DNA of 64,000 nucleotides from Catellatospora citrea (GTDB lineage: Bacteria > Actinomycetota > Actinomycetes > Mycobacteriales > Micromonosporaceae): the NCBI RefSeq assembly GCF_003610235.1, contig NZ_RAPR01000001.1:1488001-1552000 (forward strand), in the 5' to 3' direction. Below the pieces are notes generated by a model. It was not told where the DNA came from and made no database searches. It saw only the letters and a list, made by a program, of their open reading frames with translations. This document shows positions 8,215 through 16,011 of the stretch, in pieces. A program made the position numbers and the translations under genes. Every line of letters starts with the position of its first letter. Position 1 is the stretch's first letter.

Positions 8215-9012
8215 TCACGAACCCGTGCGGCGGGCGACCGTAAGCAGGTGAGAGCTGGCCCCCCACAGGTGGGGCACCCCCTCGACCTCGCGCATCAGGG
8301 TCAGCGCCCGCGCCGTCCGCTGCTCGTCGGCGAGGATCTCCGGCAGGTGCCGCACGGTCCACAGCGGACCCTCGATCGCGGCGATCCGCTCCAGTTCCAG
8401 ACCCGCCTCCGCCACCTCGACCGGCAGCTCGTCGGGCTGGTGGAAGTACGCGGTGGTGAACCAGTTCGGCACCTCGTCGGGGTTGCGGTGCACCCCGGTG
8501 GCGAGCGCGCCGTCCATCATCCGCGCGAACGCCGGGTCGTCGGCGAAGCCCTTGGCGTAGCCGTCGACCAGCGTGGCGTACCGGCTGATGGTCGCGGCGA
8601 GCACCAGCCCGCCGGGACGCACCACACGCGCGGCCTCGCGCCACGCGGCGAGCCGGTCGGCACGATCGACCAGGTGGTACAGCGGACCGAACAGCAGCAC
8701 CACGTCCCGGCTCGCGTCGGGCTCGGCGAGCCGGCGGGCGTCGCCGACCGCCGCGGTCACTCCCGGCAGCGCGGACGCCGCCGCCACGTGCTCGGGCATC
8801 GGATCGACGACGTGCACGGCATGCCCGGCGGCGGCCAGCGGGCCCGCGTACACCCCGGTCGCGCCGCCGACGTCGAGGATGGACAGCGGGCCGGGCGGCA
8901 GCACCCTGCCGATCAGGTCCCAGGTGCGTAGGAACTCCCAGCGCCCGTTTCCCGCGTCGAGGCGGGAGGTCTCGCCGCCGCGCTGGTAGTACCGCCTGAT
9001 CTCCGTCTGCAT
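8215..9012 (-). CDS. SAM-dependent methyltransferase
   Basis: The 265-residue class I methyltransferase has SAM motif I in SILDVGGATGVYAGPLA and the acidic residue in VHVVDPMPEHV. Motif II lies around LLFGPLYHLVDRADR, followed by VVRPGGLVLAA. Nothing in the sequence tells the substrate. The ATG at 9012 gives the usual family length, and a longer upstream frame is Arg-rich and non-homologous in look. The 126 bases between its stop and osmC hold nothing recognisable. Confidence 0.85.
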   Translation of the reverse strand: MQTEIRRYYQRGGETSRLDAGNGRWEFLRTWDLIGRVLPPGPLSILDVGGATGVYAGPLAAAGHAVHVVDPMPEHVAAASALPGVTAAVGDARRLAEPDASRDVVLLFGPLYHLVDRADRLAAWREAARVVRPGGLVLAATISRYATLVDGYAKGFADDPAFARMMDGALATGVHRNPDEVPNWFTTAYFHQPDELPVEVAEAGLELERIAAIEGPLWTVRHLPEILADEQRTARALTLMREVEGVPHLWGASSHLLTVARRTGS

Positions 9013-9242
9013 GCTCGTGATCGTGCGCGGGTCCCGCCGACCCCGGCAACCGGGTTTCAGCCGGCGAGGGCAGCTCTCAGCAGCACCCATGCCGGCGCGG
9101 ACCCGGCCGGCCGGAAGTCCATCGCCCGGCCGCCGCGCCGCCACCCGGCGATGCCGTCCCGGTCGGCCGGTCGGCGGTCCCCGCCATCGCTCCGGCGGCG
9201 ATCGTGCCCGAAAGTCCACCTCGCGACGGTGGCCGGCGGCGG

Positions 9243-9248
9243 TAGTGT
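9243..9248 (+). promoter_or_regulatory. Candidate -10 box for leaderless APH-like mRNA
   Basis: TAGTGT is followed by 6 nt (cgccgc) and then the GTG start at 9255. Confidence 0.35.
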
Positions 9249-9254
9249 CGCCGC

Positions 9255-10202
9255 GTGACGGAGCCCGAGGTGACCGAGGTGCTGGTGCCCCCGACCCTGG
9301 GCGTCGTCGCGTCGATCGGCGACCTGGCCGAGGGCCGGGACTGGCTGGACGCGCTGCCCGGGCTCATCGCCGAGCTGCGGGACGGCTGGGCGCTGCGGCT
9401 GGGCGCGCCGTGGACCGGCGGCAGCTGCTCGTGGGTCGCGCCCGCGGAACTGCCCGACGGGCGGCCCGCCGTACTGAAGATCAGCTGGCCGCATCCGGAG
9501 ATGATGGGCGAGGCCGCCGCGCTGCGGGTGTGGCACGGGCACGGCGCGGTCACCCTGTACGCCCACGACGGCGTGCGGCACGCGCTGCTGCTGGAGCAGG
9601 CGGACCCCGGCACGACGCTCGGTGACAGCGACGGGCTGCCCGCCGAGGAGCGGCTGCTGATCGCCGCGGGGCTGCTGAACCGGCTGTGGTCCGCGCCGGT
9701 CGCCGACCCGGGCGGGTTCGACCTGCTCAGCCACGTGACCGCACGCTGGGCCGGGCTCATCGAGCAGCGGATGGCCCGGCTGCGGCCCGGGTTCGACCCC
9801 GGACTGGTGGCGCTCGGCGCCCGACTGCTGCGGGAACTGCCCACCACCGCGGCGCGCCGGGTGCTGGTGCACGGGGACGTCAACCCCGGCAACATCCTGG
9901 CCGCGCGGCGCGAACCGTGGCTGGTCATCGACCCGAAGCCGATGGTCGGCGATCCCGGCTACGACCCGTGGAAGCTGGTCGAGCAGATCGACGACCCGTT
10001 CCGGCACCCGGATCCGGCGGCCGTGCTGCGGCGGCGATTCGCGCTGTTCGGCGAGGTCACCGGCGAGGACCCGGCCCGGCTGGCGGCCTGGGCCGCGGCG
10101 CGGCGGGTGGAGGACTCACTGTGGTGGGTCTCCCGCGGCAACCCGCCCAGCCACCGCGCCATGGCCGAGGCCGCCATCCTGGCCTCCATCGCCGGCCTGT
10201 GA
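9255..10202 (+). CDS. APH(6)/streptomycin 6-kinase-like phosphotransferase
   Basis: This 315-residue aminoglycoside/hydroxyurea-kinase family protein contains the Brenner motif HGDVNPGNIL with catalytic Asp. The metal-binding motif IDPKPMVGDPGYD is characteristic of the APH(6) branch. An N-terminal ATP-lobe lysine is seen in AVLKISWPHPE. In producers such genes modify streptomycin-like antibiotics, but chromosomal homologues in actinomycetes often have no proven resistance role. No antibiotic cluster is adjacent. Confidence 0.8.
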   Translation: MTEPEVTEVLVPPTLGVVASIGDLAEGRDWLDALPGLIAELRDGWALRLGAPWTGGSCSWVAPAELPDGRPAVLKISWPHPEMMGEAAALRVWHGHGAVTLYAHDGVRHALLLEQADPGTTLGDSDGLPAEERLLIAAGLLNRLWSAPVADPGGFDLLSHVTARWAGLIEQRMARLRPGFDPGLVALGARLLRELPTTAARRVLVHGDVNPGNILAARREPWLVIDPKPMVGDPGYDPWKLVEQIDDPFRHPDPAAVLRRRFALFGEVTGEDPARLAAWAAARRVEDSLWWVSRGNPPSHRAMAEAAILASIAGL

Positions 10203-10231
10203 CCGCTACTCGCTGATATCGATCGAGTACA

Positions 10232-10444
10232 TCACCGATCGAGTTCGCGCAGTTGGTTGAAGTCGAACCCGCCTTCGTCCGCGACTGCCTGCAATTCCCG
10301 TAGCGCACGCTCACGACGCGAGCGGCTCTCCTCAACGGCGAAGCGCAAGGCAGCGTTGACCGTGTCGTTCTTCGTCGCCGTGCCAAGGGCGGTCATCGCC
10401 TCGTCGAGGAGATCGTCTTTCACTTCAAGCACAATTCTCGTCAC
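10232..10444 (-). CDS. VapB-type antitoxin without a toxin partner
   Basis: The 70-residue protein starts VTRIVLEVKDDLLDEAMTAL at a GTG with an AGAGGAG ribosome site. It has a short beta strand plus two helices as in ribbon-helix-helix VapB (DUF2191) antitoxins, then a C-terminal toxin-wrapping tail ending FDFNQLRELDR. VapC normally follows the antitoxin directly, but the next gene downstream is the convergent APH-like gene 29 nt away. Local base composition is lower in GC than the neighbours. It looks like an orphan remnant of a toxin-antitoxin pair. Confidence 0.7.
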   Translation of the reverse strand: MTRIVLEVKDDLLDEAMTALGTATKNDTVNAALRFAVEESRSRRERALRELQAVADEGGFDFNQLRELDR

Positions 10445-10502
10445 GGCAACTCCTCTGGCAAGGCCGACCATCCGAGATTAAGGCTTGGGCACGCAAACGG
10501 AG

Positions 10503-11162
10503 TCAAGCGGTCTCGAGGAAGGCGCCGGCGGCGCGGGCGGCGCGGTCGGGGTCGGCGGCGCGGATGGCCTCGACGAGGTCGTCGTGGGCGACGTACTTGT
10601 CCGCGGTGAGGGTCTCGCCGATCTGCTGGCTGAGGCTGGCCCGCAGCGCACCGCCGAAGGAGGCGTAGAGCTCGGCGAGCATGGCGTTGTGCGCGGCCGC
10701 GACGATCGCGACATGCAGGTCGGCGTCGGTGGCCACGAACGCCACCGCGTCGCCGTCGCGCCACAGCTGCTCGCGCCGGGCCAGCAGCGCGTCCATCAGC
10801 TCCAGGTCGGCGGGCGTACGCCGGAGGGCGGCGAGCCGGGCCGCCTCCACCTCGAACGCGCGGCGCACCTCGACGGCCTCGGCGATCTCGGCCGCGGCCA
10901 GCCGCCGGGCGACCACGCCGGTGAGTTCGTGGGTGGCGGTGACGTAGGTCCCGGAGCCCTGCCGGCATTCCAGGACCCCGGCGTGCACCAGGGCGCGCAC
11001 CGCCTCGCGGACCGTGTTGCGGCCCACGCCCAGCGCCGCGACCAGGTCGGGTTCGGTGGGGATGCGGCTGCCGACCGGCCACTCGCCGGTGGCGATCTGG
11101 GTGCGCAGCTGCTCGATCACCTGGGGCACCAGGGTCTGGCGGGACGGTGTGCGCAGTGTCAT
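10503..11162 (-). CDS. FadR/GntR family transcriptional regulator
   Basis: The 219-residue protein has an N-terminal winged helix (PTEPDLVAALGVGRNTVREA, RALVHAGVLECRQGSGTYV). An all-helical FCD ligand domain follows, with likely metal ligands in DADLHVAIVAAAHN. It is divergent from the CynX-type MFS gene with a 50-bp gap, an arrangement seen for NimR/NimT-type pairs, so it probably represses that transporter. Start is ATG at 11162. Confidence 0.9.
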   Translation of the reverse strand: MTLRTPSRQTLVPQVIEQLRTQIATGEWPVGSRIPTEPDLVAALGVGRNTVREAVRALVHAGVLECRQGSGTYVTATHELTGVVARRLAAAEIAEAVEVRRAFEVEAARLAALRRTPADLELMDALLARREQLWRDGDAVAFVATDADLHVAIVAAAHNAMLAELYASFGGALRASLSQQIGETLTADKYVAHDDLVEAIRAADPDRAARAAGAFLETA

Positions 11163-11212
11163 TGGTTACATCCCCGGTCCGAAATTCATCCCATGATTCT
11201 ACGATCGGAGGT

Positions 11213-12544
11213 ATGCCACCGCCAGTCACCGCCGCGGCCACGCCGCCGATCGTGTCGCCGATGATCGCACCCCGCGTGACGCCGCCGACACCGGCCGTAC
11301 CGGCACCTCGGTCCGCCGTGCTGATCCTGGTCGGCATCCTGCTCGTCGCGCTCAACCTCCGCGCCGCCATCACCAGCCTCGGCGCGCTGCTCGACGAGGT
11401 GACCACCGGCCTGCACCTGTCCGGCACCGTCGCCGGCGTCATCACCACGCTGCCCGCGCTGGCGTTCGCGGGCTTCGGCGCGTTCACGCCGTGGCTGGCC
11501 CGGCGGCTGCCCCCGGCCCGCATCCTGGTCGGCGCGATGGGTCTGCTGGCGGTCGGGCAGTTGCTGCGGGCGGTCAGCGGTTCGCCGTGGACCTTCGTGC
11601 TCACCAGCGCCATCGCGCTGGCCGGCATCGCCATCGCCAACGTGCTGCTGCCGGTGCTGGTCAAGGAGCACTTCCCACACCGGGCCGGGCTGATGACCGG
11701 CGTCTACTCGATGACCCTGATCCTCGGCACCACCACCGCGTCGGCCGCCTCGGTGCCGATCGCGCACGCCGTCGGCGACTGGCGCGCCGGGCTCGGCGTC
11801 TGGGCGCTGCTGGCCGCCGTCGCGGTGCTGCCCTGGCTCGGCCCGGCGCTGCGGCGTACGCCCGGGTCGGCGGGCGGCGGCACGCGGCGGGCGGCGACCC
11901 GGGTCCGGCCCGCCCGCACCCGGCTGGGCTGGGCGATGGCGATCTACTTCGGCGCGCAGTCGCTGTCCGGGTACGCCACCATGGGCTGGCTGGCGAAGAT
12001 GTTCCGCGACGCGGCGTTCACGCCCACCGACGCCGGGCTGCTGCTGGCCGGCGTGACCGCGGTCGGGGTGCCGTTCGCGCTGCTCATGCCGACGCTGGCG
12101 GGCAGGCTGCGGGACCTGCGCCCGCTGGTCCTGCTGATGTCCGCCGCCATGATCGCCTCCTACCTCGGCCTGGCGCTGGCCCCGCACACCGGGGCGATCG
12201 CCTGGGTGGCCCTGCTGGCGCTCGGCCAGGCGGCGTTCCCGCTGGCCCTGGCGATGATCGGGATGCGGGCGCGCACCGGCGAGGGCGTGGTAGCGCTGTC
12301 GGCGTTCGCGCAGAGCACCGGCTACCTGATCGCCGCCCTCGGCCCGCTGCTGGTCGGCGTCCTGCACGAGCTGACCGGCGGCTGGCAGCTGCCGCTCGGC
12401 TTCCTGGTCGCCGCCGCGGTGGTGCAGGCCTTCGCCGGGCTGGCCGCGGCGCGGCCCCGCTACCTGGAGGACGAGGCCGGGCTCGTGAACGCGCCCACCA
12501 CCGTCGACGCCCACGCGGGCCGGACCGTGCCGGCCGGGTCATGA
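11213..12544 (+). CDS. CynX/NimT family MFS transporter
   Basis: The 443-residue protein has about 12 transmembrane helices after a Pro-rich N-terminus. The family hallmark is in the first helix, VALNLRAAITSLGALLDEV, and the loop between helices 2 and 3 has PWLARRLPPARIL. CynX, YeaN and NimT relatives move cyanate, nitroimidazoles or unknown organics. The ATG at 11213 has a GGAGG ribosome site. A FadR-type regulator is divergent, and two further MFS genes follow, 52 and 32 nt apart, in the same direction. Confidence 0.88.
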   Translation: MPPPVTAAATPPIVSPMIAPRVTPPTPAVPAPRSAVLILVGILLVALNLRAAITSLGALLDEVTTGLHLSGTVAGVITTLPALAFAGFGAFTPWLARRLPPARILVGAMGLLAVGQLLRAVSGSPWTFVLTSAIALAGIAIANVLLPVLVKEHFPHRAGLMTGVYSMTLILGTTTASAASVPIAHAVGDWRAGLGVWALLAAVAVLPWLGPALRRTPGSAGGGTRRAATRVRPARTRLGWAMAIYFGAQSLSGYATMGWLAKMFRDAAFTPTDAGLLLAGVTAVGVPFALLMPTLAGRLRDLRPLVLLMSAAMIASYLGLALAPHTGAIAWVALLALGQAAFPLALAMIGMRARTGEGVVALSAFAQSTGYLIAALGPLLVGVLHELTGGWQLPLGFLVAAAVVQAFAGLAAARPRYLEDEAGLVNAPTTVDAHAGRTVPAGS

Positions 12545-12596
12545 CCGCGGTCACAGTGCGCCCGGCGCGGCGACGCCGGATGGTTGGGTAAGGACC

Positions 12597-13793
12597 GTGA
12601 CCCCCGCGCCAGCCCAACGACGCATCCTGATCCTGGTCCTCGGCAGCATGTCCGCCTTCGGCGCGCTGTCGTTCGACATGTACCTGCCCGCCTTCCCCAC
12701 CATCGCCGCCGACCTGCGCGTCTCCCCCGCCGCCGTGCAGCTGACCCTCACCGTGGCGCTGATCGGCATCGCCCTGGGCCAGTTCGTCATGGGCCCGCTG
12801 TCCGACCGGTGGGGCCGGCGCCGGCCCATCGTCGCGGGCACGGCGCTGTTCTTCGTGTCCTCCGCGCTGATCACCGTCGCGCCGAACATCGAGACCATGA
12901 CGGCGCTGCGGCTGGTGCAGGGCTTCGCGGGCGGCATCGGCATCGCGATCTCCCGGGCCGTGGTGCGCGACCTGTACTCCGGCGCCGAGGCCTCGCGCTT
13001 CTTCTCCCGGCTCACCCTGGTCTTCGGCGTGGCGCCGGTCGTCGCGCCCACCATCGGCGCGGCGGTGCTGGAGTTCACCAGCTGGCGCGGCGTGTTCGCG
13101 CTGCTCGCCCTGTACGGCCTGATCATGGTGGTGGTCGGGTGGCGCTTCCTGCCCGAGACGCTGCCCGTCGAGCGCCGCCGCACCGGCGGGCTCGCCGAGG
13201 TCGGCCGCGGTTTCAAGGTGCTGGCCGCCGACCGCCGGTTCTGGGGCTACACCGCCGCGCAGGGGCTGACCTTCGCCGGGCTGTTCGCCTACCTGTCCAG
13301 CGGCTCGTTCGTGCTGCAGGAGGTGTACGGCGTCTCCGCGCAGGCGTACGGGCTGATCTTCGGTGTCAACGCGCTCGGCCTGGTCGCGGTCGGGCAGCTC
13401 AACGCCCGCCTCGTCGGCCGGCGCACGCCGCGCGCGCTGCTGTTCGCGGCGCTGGCGGGCGCGGTCGCCGCCGGGATTCTCATGATCGGCGGCGCGGGGC
13501 TGCACAGCCTCACCATCGTGGTCGCCATGCTGTTCGTCTACATCGCCAGCCTCGGCATGGTCGCCCCGAACAGCACCGCGCTGGCGCTGGACGGCCACGC
13601 CCAGATGGCGGGCACCGCCGCCGCGCTGATGGGCGCGGTGCAGTCGGTGATCGGCGCGATCGCCGGGCCGATCGTGGCCGCGCTCGGCGCGTCCAGCGGC
13701 ATGCCCATGGCCGCGGCCATGTTCGGCTTCGCTGCCCTGTCCGTCGTCACCGCGACCGTGCTGACCCGCCCCGGACAGCCGAAACTCGCTTGA
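12597..13793 (+). CDS. Bcr/CflA family drug efflux MFS transporter
   Basis: This 398-residue, 12-helix transporter carries the DHA1/Bcr signature ALSFDMYLPAFPTIAADLRV in helix 1. MFS motif A follows in MGPLSDRWGRRRPI, and motif C-like glycines in helix 5 (GVAPVVAPTIGAAVL). Relatives export bicyclomycin, chloramphenicol or sulfonamide-like compounds and some dipeptides. It starts at GTG with an AAGGA site, 52 nt after the CynX-type gene. Confidence 0.9.
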   Translation: MTPAPAQRRILILVLGSMSAFGALSFDMYLPAFPTIAADLRVSPAAVQLTLTVALIGIALGQFVMGPLSDRWGRRRPIVAGTALFFVSSALITVAPNIETMTALRLVQGFAGGIGIAISRAVVRDLYSGAEASRFFSRLTLVFGVAPVVAPTIGAAVLEFTSWRGVFALLALYGLIMVVVGWRFLPETLPVERRRTGGLAEVGRGFKVLAADRRFWGYTAAQGLTFAGLFAYLSSGSFVLQEVYGVSAQAYGLIFGVNALGLVAVGQLNARLVGRRTPRALLFAALAGAVAAGILMIGGAGLHSLTIVVAMLFVYIASLGMVAPNSTALALDGHAQMAGTAAALMGAVQSVIGAIAGPIVAALGASSGMPMAAAMFGFAALSVVTATVLTRPGQPKLA

Positions 13794-13825
13794 TCGGGGC
13801 GGGCCGGGCTGGCCACCATACGCCG

Positions 13826-15070
13826 GTGACGACCATGGCCCAGCTGCTGCGCGACAACCGATACCTGGCGTTCTGGCTGGGCCAGGTGACCAGCGTCGTG
13901 GGCACCGCGCTGTCGTTCGTCGCGCTGCCGGCGCTCATCCTGCCCGCCCGCGGGCCGCAGGCGTTCGCGCTGATCCTGGCCGCCGAGGCGGTGGCGGGCG
14001 TGCTGCTCCTGCTGGCCGGCGGGGTCGTCGCCGACCGCTATTCACGCACCGCGGTGATGGCCGTGTCCGACGTGGTGCGCGTGGCCGGGGTCGCCGGTCT
14101 GCTCGCCTTCGGCGCGCGCGGCCAGCTGTGGCTGCCGCTGGTCGCGGCGTGCCTGCTGGGCATCGGCTCGGCGCTGTACGACCCGGCGCACCGCGCGGCC
14201 CTGCCCCAGCTGGTGCCCGAGGAGCTGCGGCAGAAGGCCAACGCGCTCGACTCCGCGACCAAGCGCTTCGGCGCGGCCGGTGGCGCGCTGCTCGGCGCGG
14301 CGCTGGTCACCGCGGTCGGCCCGCAGGACGCGCTGCTCATCGACCTCGCCACGTTCGCGGTCAGCCTGGGCACCCTGCTGTGGGTGCGGCTGCCCCGGGT
14401 GAGCGGCGGCGAGCCCGCGCGCGGCGTGCGGGCCATGCTGGGCGAGGCCGCGGCGGGCGTACGCGAGGTGCGCCTGCGCCCCTGGGCGCTGGTCATCATG
14501 GTGCAGGGCACCGTGCAGGTGTTCTTCCTGTTCGGTCCCAACTTCGCGCTGCTGCCGATCGTCAGCCTGGAGCGGTACGGGCCGGCCGCCTTCGGCTGGC
14601 TCAGCGCCGCCACCTCCGTCGGCATGATCATCGGGTCGGCCACGGCGAGCCGGATCCGCACCACGCGACCGGGCCTCTGGGCGATGAACGTCCTGCTGCC
14701 GTGCGCCCTGCTGCCGGTCTGCCTGGCCATGCCGGTGCCGCTGGCGCTCTGGTGCGCGGTGCAGGTGGTGGCGTGGACCGGGATCGGCATCTTCTTCGTG
14801 CTGTGGTTCACGGCGTTGCAGCGCGAGTTCCCGGCCGAGGTGCAGGGACGGGTCTTCGCCCTGGAGTCGCTGGGCAACTTCGCGCTGCAGCCGGTGGCGA
14901 TCGCGGTCGCGCCGCTGCTCGCGCTCGGCGTCGGCATGCCCGTGTTCGCGGCGGTCGCCGTGGTCGCGCTGTTGGTGTCGACGTACGCGGTGTTCGCCGT
15001 CCCGGGCGTCGACCGGCTGCGTACCCCGGAACGAGCCGCACCGGCCGTGCCCGCCGTCACCGGAGGCTGA
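13826..15070 (+). CDS. MFS transporter of the EntS/DHA3 type
   Basis: The 414-residue product begins MTTMAQLLRDNRYLAFWLGQ, the usual opening of EntS-like (DHA3) exporters, with motif A in GGVVADRYSRTAVM. The central segment LYDPAHRAALPQLVPEELRQ, followed by KANALDS, is strongly characteristic of this family, which exports siderophores or macrolides. The start may be GTG at 13826 or ATG at 13835. It follows the Bcr gene by 32 nt, so the three MFS genes are likely one transcript. Confidence 0.88.
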   Translation: MTTMAQLLRDNRYLAFWLGQVTSVVGTALSFVALPALILPARGPQAFALILAAEAVAGVLLLLAGGVVADRYSRTAVMAVSDVVRVAGVAGLLAFGARGQLWLPLVAACLLGIGSALYDPAHRAALPQLVPEELRQKANALDSATKRFGAAGGALLGAALVTAVGPQDALLIDLATFAVSLGTLLWVRLPRVSGGEPARGVRAMLGEAAAGVREVRLRPWALVIMVQGTVQVFFLFGPNFALLPIVSLERYGPAAFGWLSAATSVGMIIGSATASRIRTTRPGLWAMNVLLPCALLPVCLAMPVPLALWCAVQVVAWTGIGIFFVLWFTALQREFPAEVQGRVFALESLGNFALQPVAIAVAPLLALGVGMPVFAAVAVVALLVSTYAVFAVPGVDRLRTPERAAPAVPAVTGG

Positions 15071-15119
15071 CCGCGCCGGGGCGGCCGCGCCACGAGGGCG
15101 GGCCACCCCGGCGGCGCGG
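15071..15119. terminator. Bidirectional hairpin between convergent genes
   Basis: A GC-rich imperfect inverted repeat (CCGCGCCGGGG at the left, CCCCGGCGGCGCGG at the right) fills the space between the MFS stop and the DUF305 stop. Confidence 0.5.
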
Positions 15120-15121
15120 AT

Positions 15122-15751
15122 TCACTCGGTGGGGCTCGGGGTCGCTTCCAGCAGCTGCCGCAGCTGCGCGAGCTCCGCCGTCTGGCTGGTCTTGACCTGC
15201 TCGGCGAGCTGCCTGGCCGACGGGTTGACGCCGTTGGCGAGCTCCGCCGTCGCCGAGGCGACGGCACCCTCGTGGTTGGGAATCATCAGTTCCACGAACC
15301 TCTGGTCGAACTCCTCGCCGCTCAGGCTCTGCAGTTCGTTCAGCTCCTGGGCGGGCGGCATCGACGGCATGCCGGGGCCCATGGACGGCAGCGGCGGCAG
15401 CGCCGTGCCGGACGGCATCGCCGGGACCGGCACGCCCCACTGGGTCAGCCAGGTGGTCAGCTGCTGGAGCTGCGGCTCCTGCTCGGCCTCGATCTGCGTG
15501 GCGAGCTGCTTGACGCCGACCGCCTGAGCCCGTTCGACGCCCTGTTGGGCCAGCCACAATGCCTGCTGGCGCAGTGCGATCAGCTGCTGGGCGAACATGA
15601 TGTCGGTGTTGTTGAACTGGGCCGTCGGGCTGGCCTGCACGACCGGCGCGGCCGGGGCGACGGGCGGCGTCCGCGTCGTCGCGCAGCCGCCGAGCGCGAC
15701 GCCGGCAGCCAGGACCGCGGCGGCGACCGCGAGGGTGCGAAGAGGATTCAT
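15122..15751 (-). CDS. DUF305 lipoprotein
   Basis: The 209-residue protein has a lipoprotein signal with lipobox LGGC (Cys about 23). A DUF305 domain follows, with NNTDIMFAQQLIALRQQALW and the second half FDQRFVELMIPNHEGAVASA. DUF305 is a ferritin-like four-helix domain, often with His/Met metal ligands. Here the first usual MIxHH pair is replaced by FAQQ, so metal binding may be weakened. A Pro/Met-rich insert (PSMGPGMPSMPP) separates the halves. It is probably anchored outside the membrane. Confidence 0.85.
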   Translation of the reverse strand: MNPLRTLAVAAAVLAAGVALGGCATTRTPPVAPAAPVVQASPTAQFNNTDIMFAQQLIALRQQALWLAQQGVERAQAVGVKQLATQIEAEQEPQLQQLTTWLTQWGVPVPAMPSGTALPPLPSMGPGMPSMPPAQELNELQSLSGEEFDQRFVELMIPNHEGAVASATAELANGVNPSARQLAEQVKTSQTAELAQLRQLLEATPSPTE

Positions 15752-15838
15752 GTGGTTCTCCGTTTCAACAGCGAAAGCCCTTCAGTACCTTAAGTCCGAC
15801 AAGCAGTGCTTATTGGACGTTTCGCAAACCTCGCCCTC

Positions 15839-15867
15839 TTGACCGGCCGGCGCGGGTAGGGCATCAT
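15839..15867 (+). promoter_or_regulatory. Candidate sigma-70-type promoter
   Basis: TTGACC (15839-15844), a 17-nt spacer and CATCAT (15862-15867) give a near-consensus -35 with a weaker -10. The next gene on this strand starts only at 16012, after a terminator-like hairpin, so the product may be a short RNA. Confidence 0.5.
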
Positions 15868-15880
15868 GGGAGCGCTTCCA
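15867..15880. promoter_or_regulatory. LacI-family (CebR-like) operator
   Basis: TGGGAGCGCTTCCA matches 13 of 14 positions of the CebR box TGGGAGCGCTCCCA known for cello-oligosaccharide control in Streptomyces. It overlaps the -10 end of the promoter just upstream. A CebR-like regulator gene is not in the window. Confidence 0.5.
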
Positions 15881-15886
15881 TCTTCT

Positions 15887-15907
15887 GATGTCTATGCGAT
15901 AGACATC
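15887..15907. promoter_or_regulatory. Perfect 21-nt palindrome
   Basis: The 9-bp arms GATGTCTAT and ATAGACATC flank a GCG centre. It could be a second operator or, in RNA, a tight hairpin just after the transcription start. Confidence 0.5.
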
Positions 15908-15925
15908 ACCCCTCCGGTGTGGACC

Positions 15926-15955
15926 GGGGCCCGGCGCCGCACAACGCCGGGCCCC
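15926..15955 (+). terminator. GC-rich terminator/attenuator hairpin
   Basis: GGGGCCCGGCG and CGCCGGGCCCC form a perfect 11-bp stem with an 8-nt loop, about 60 nt upstream of ltrA. It lacks a T tract, as is common in actinomycetes. It could end the short transcript from 15839 or act as an attenuator. Confidence 0.55.
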
Positions 15956-15999
15956 GAGGGCTTCGCCGGTCCCGCCCGCGCCGCGTGATCCACCAGCGG

Positions 16000-16005
16000 T
16001 AGCCT
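16000..16005 (+). promoter_or_regulatory. Candidate -10 box for leaderless ltrA mRNA
   Basis: TAGCCT is separated by 6 nt (gcgaac) from the ATG at 16012. If used, ltrA is expressed independently of the upstream structured region. Confidence 0.35.
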
Positions 16006-16011
16006 GCGAAC

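Noticed and set aside
9255..10202. Antibiotic resistance island around the APH(6)-like gene
   Set aside because: There are no biosynthetic or mobile genes beside it, and the APH gene has the same composition as the chromosome around it.
12584..15070. An 828-codon plus-strand open frame spanning two MFS genes
   Set aside because: Its first 400 codons are an Arg/Pro-rich shadow of the Bcr-type exporter in another frame; only the part from 13826 encodes a recognisable transporter.
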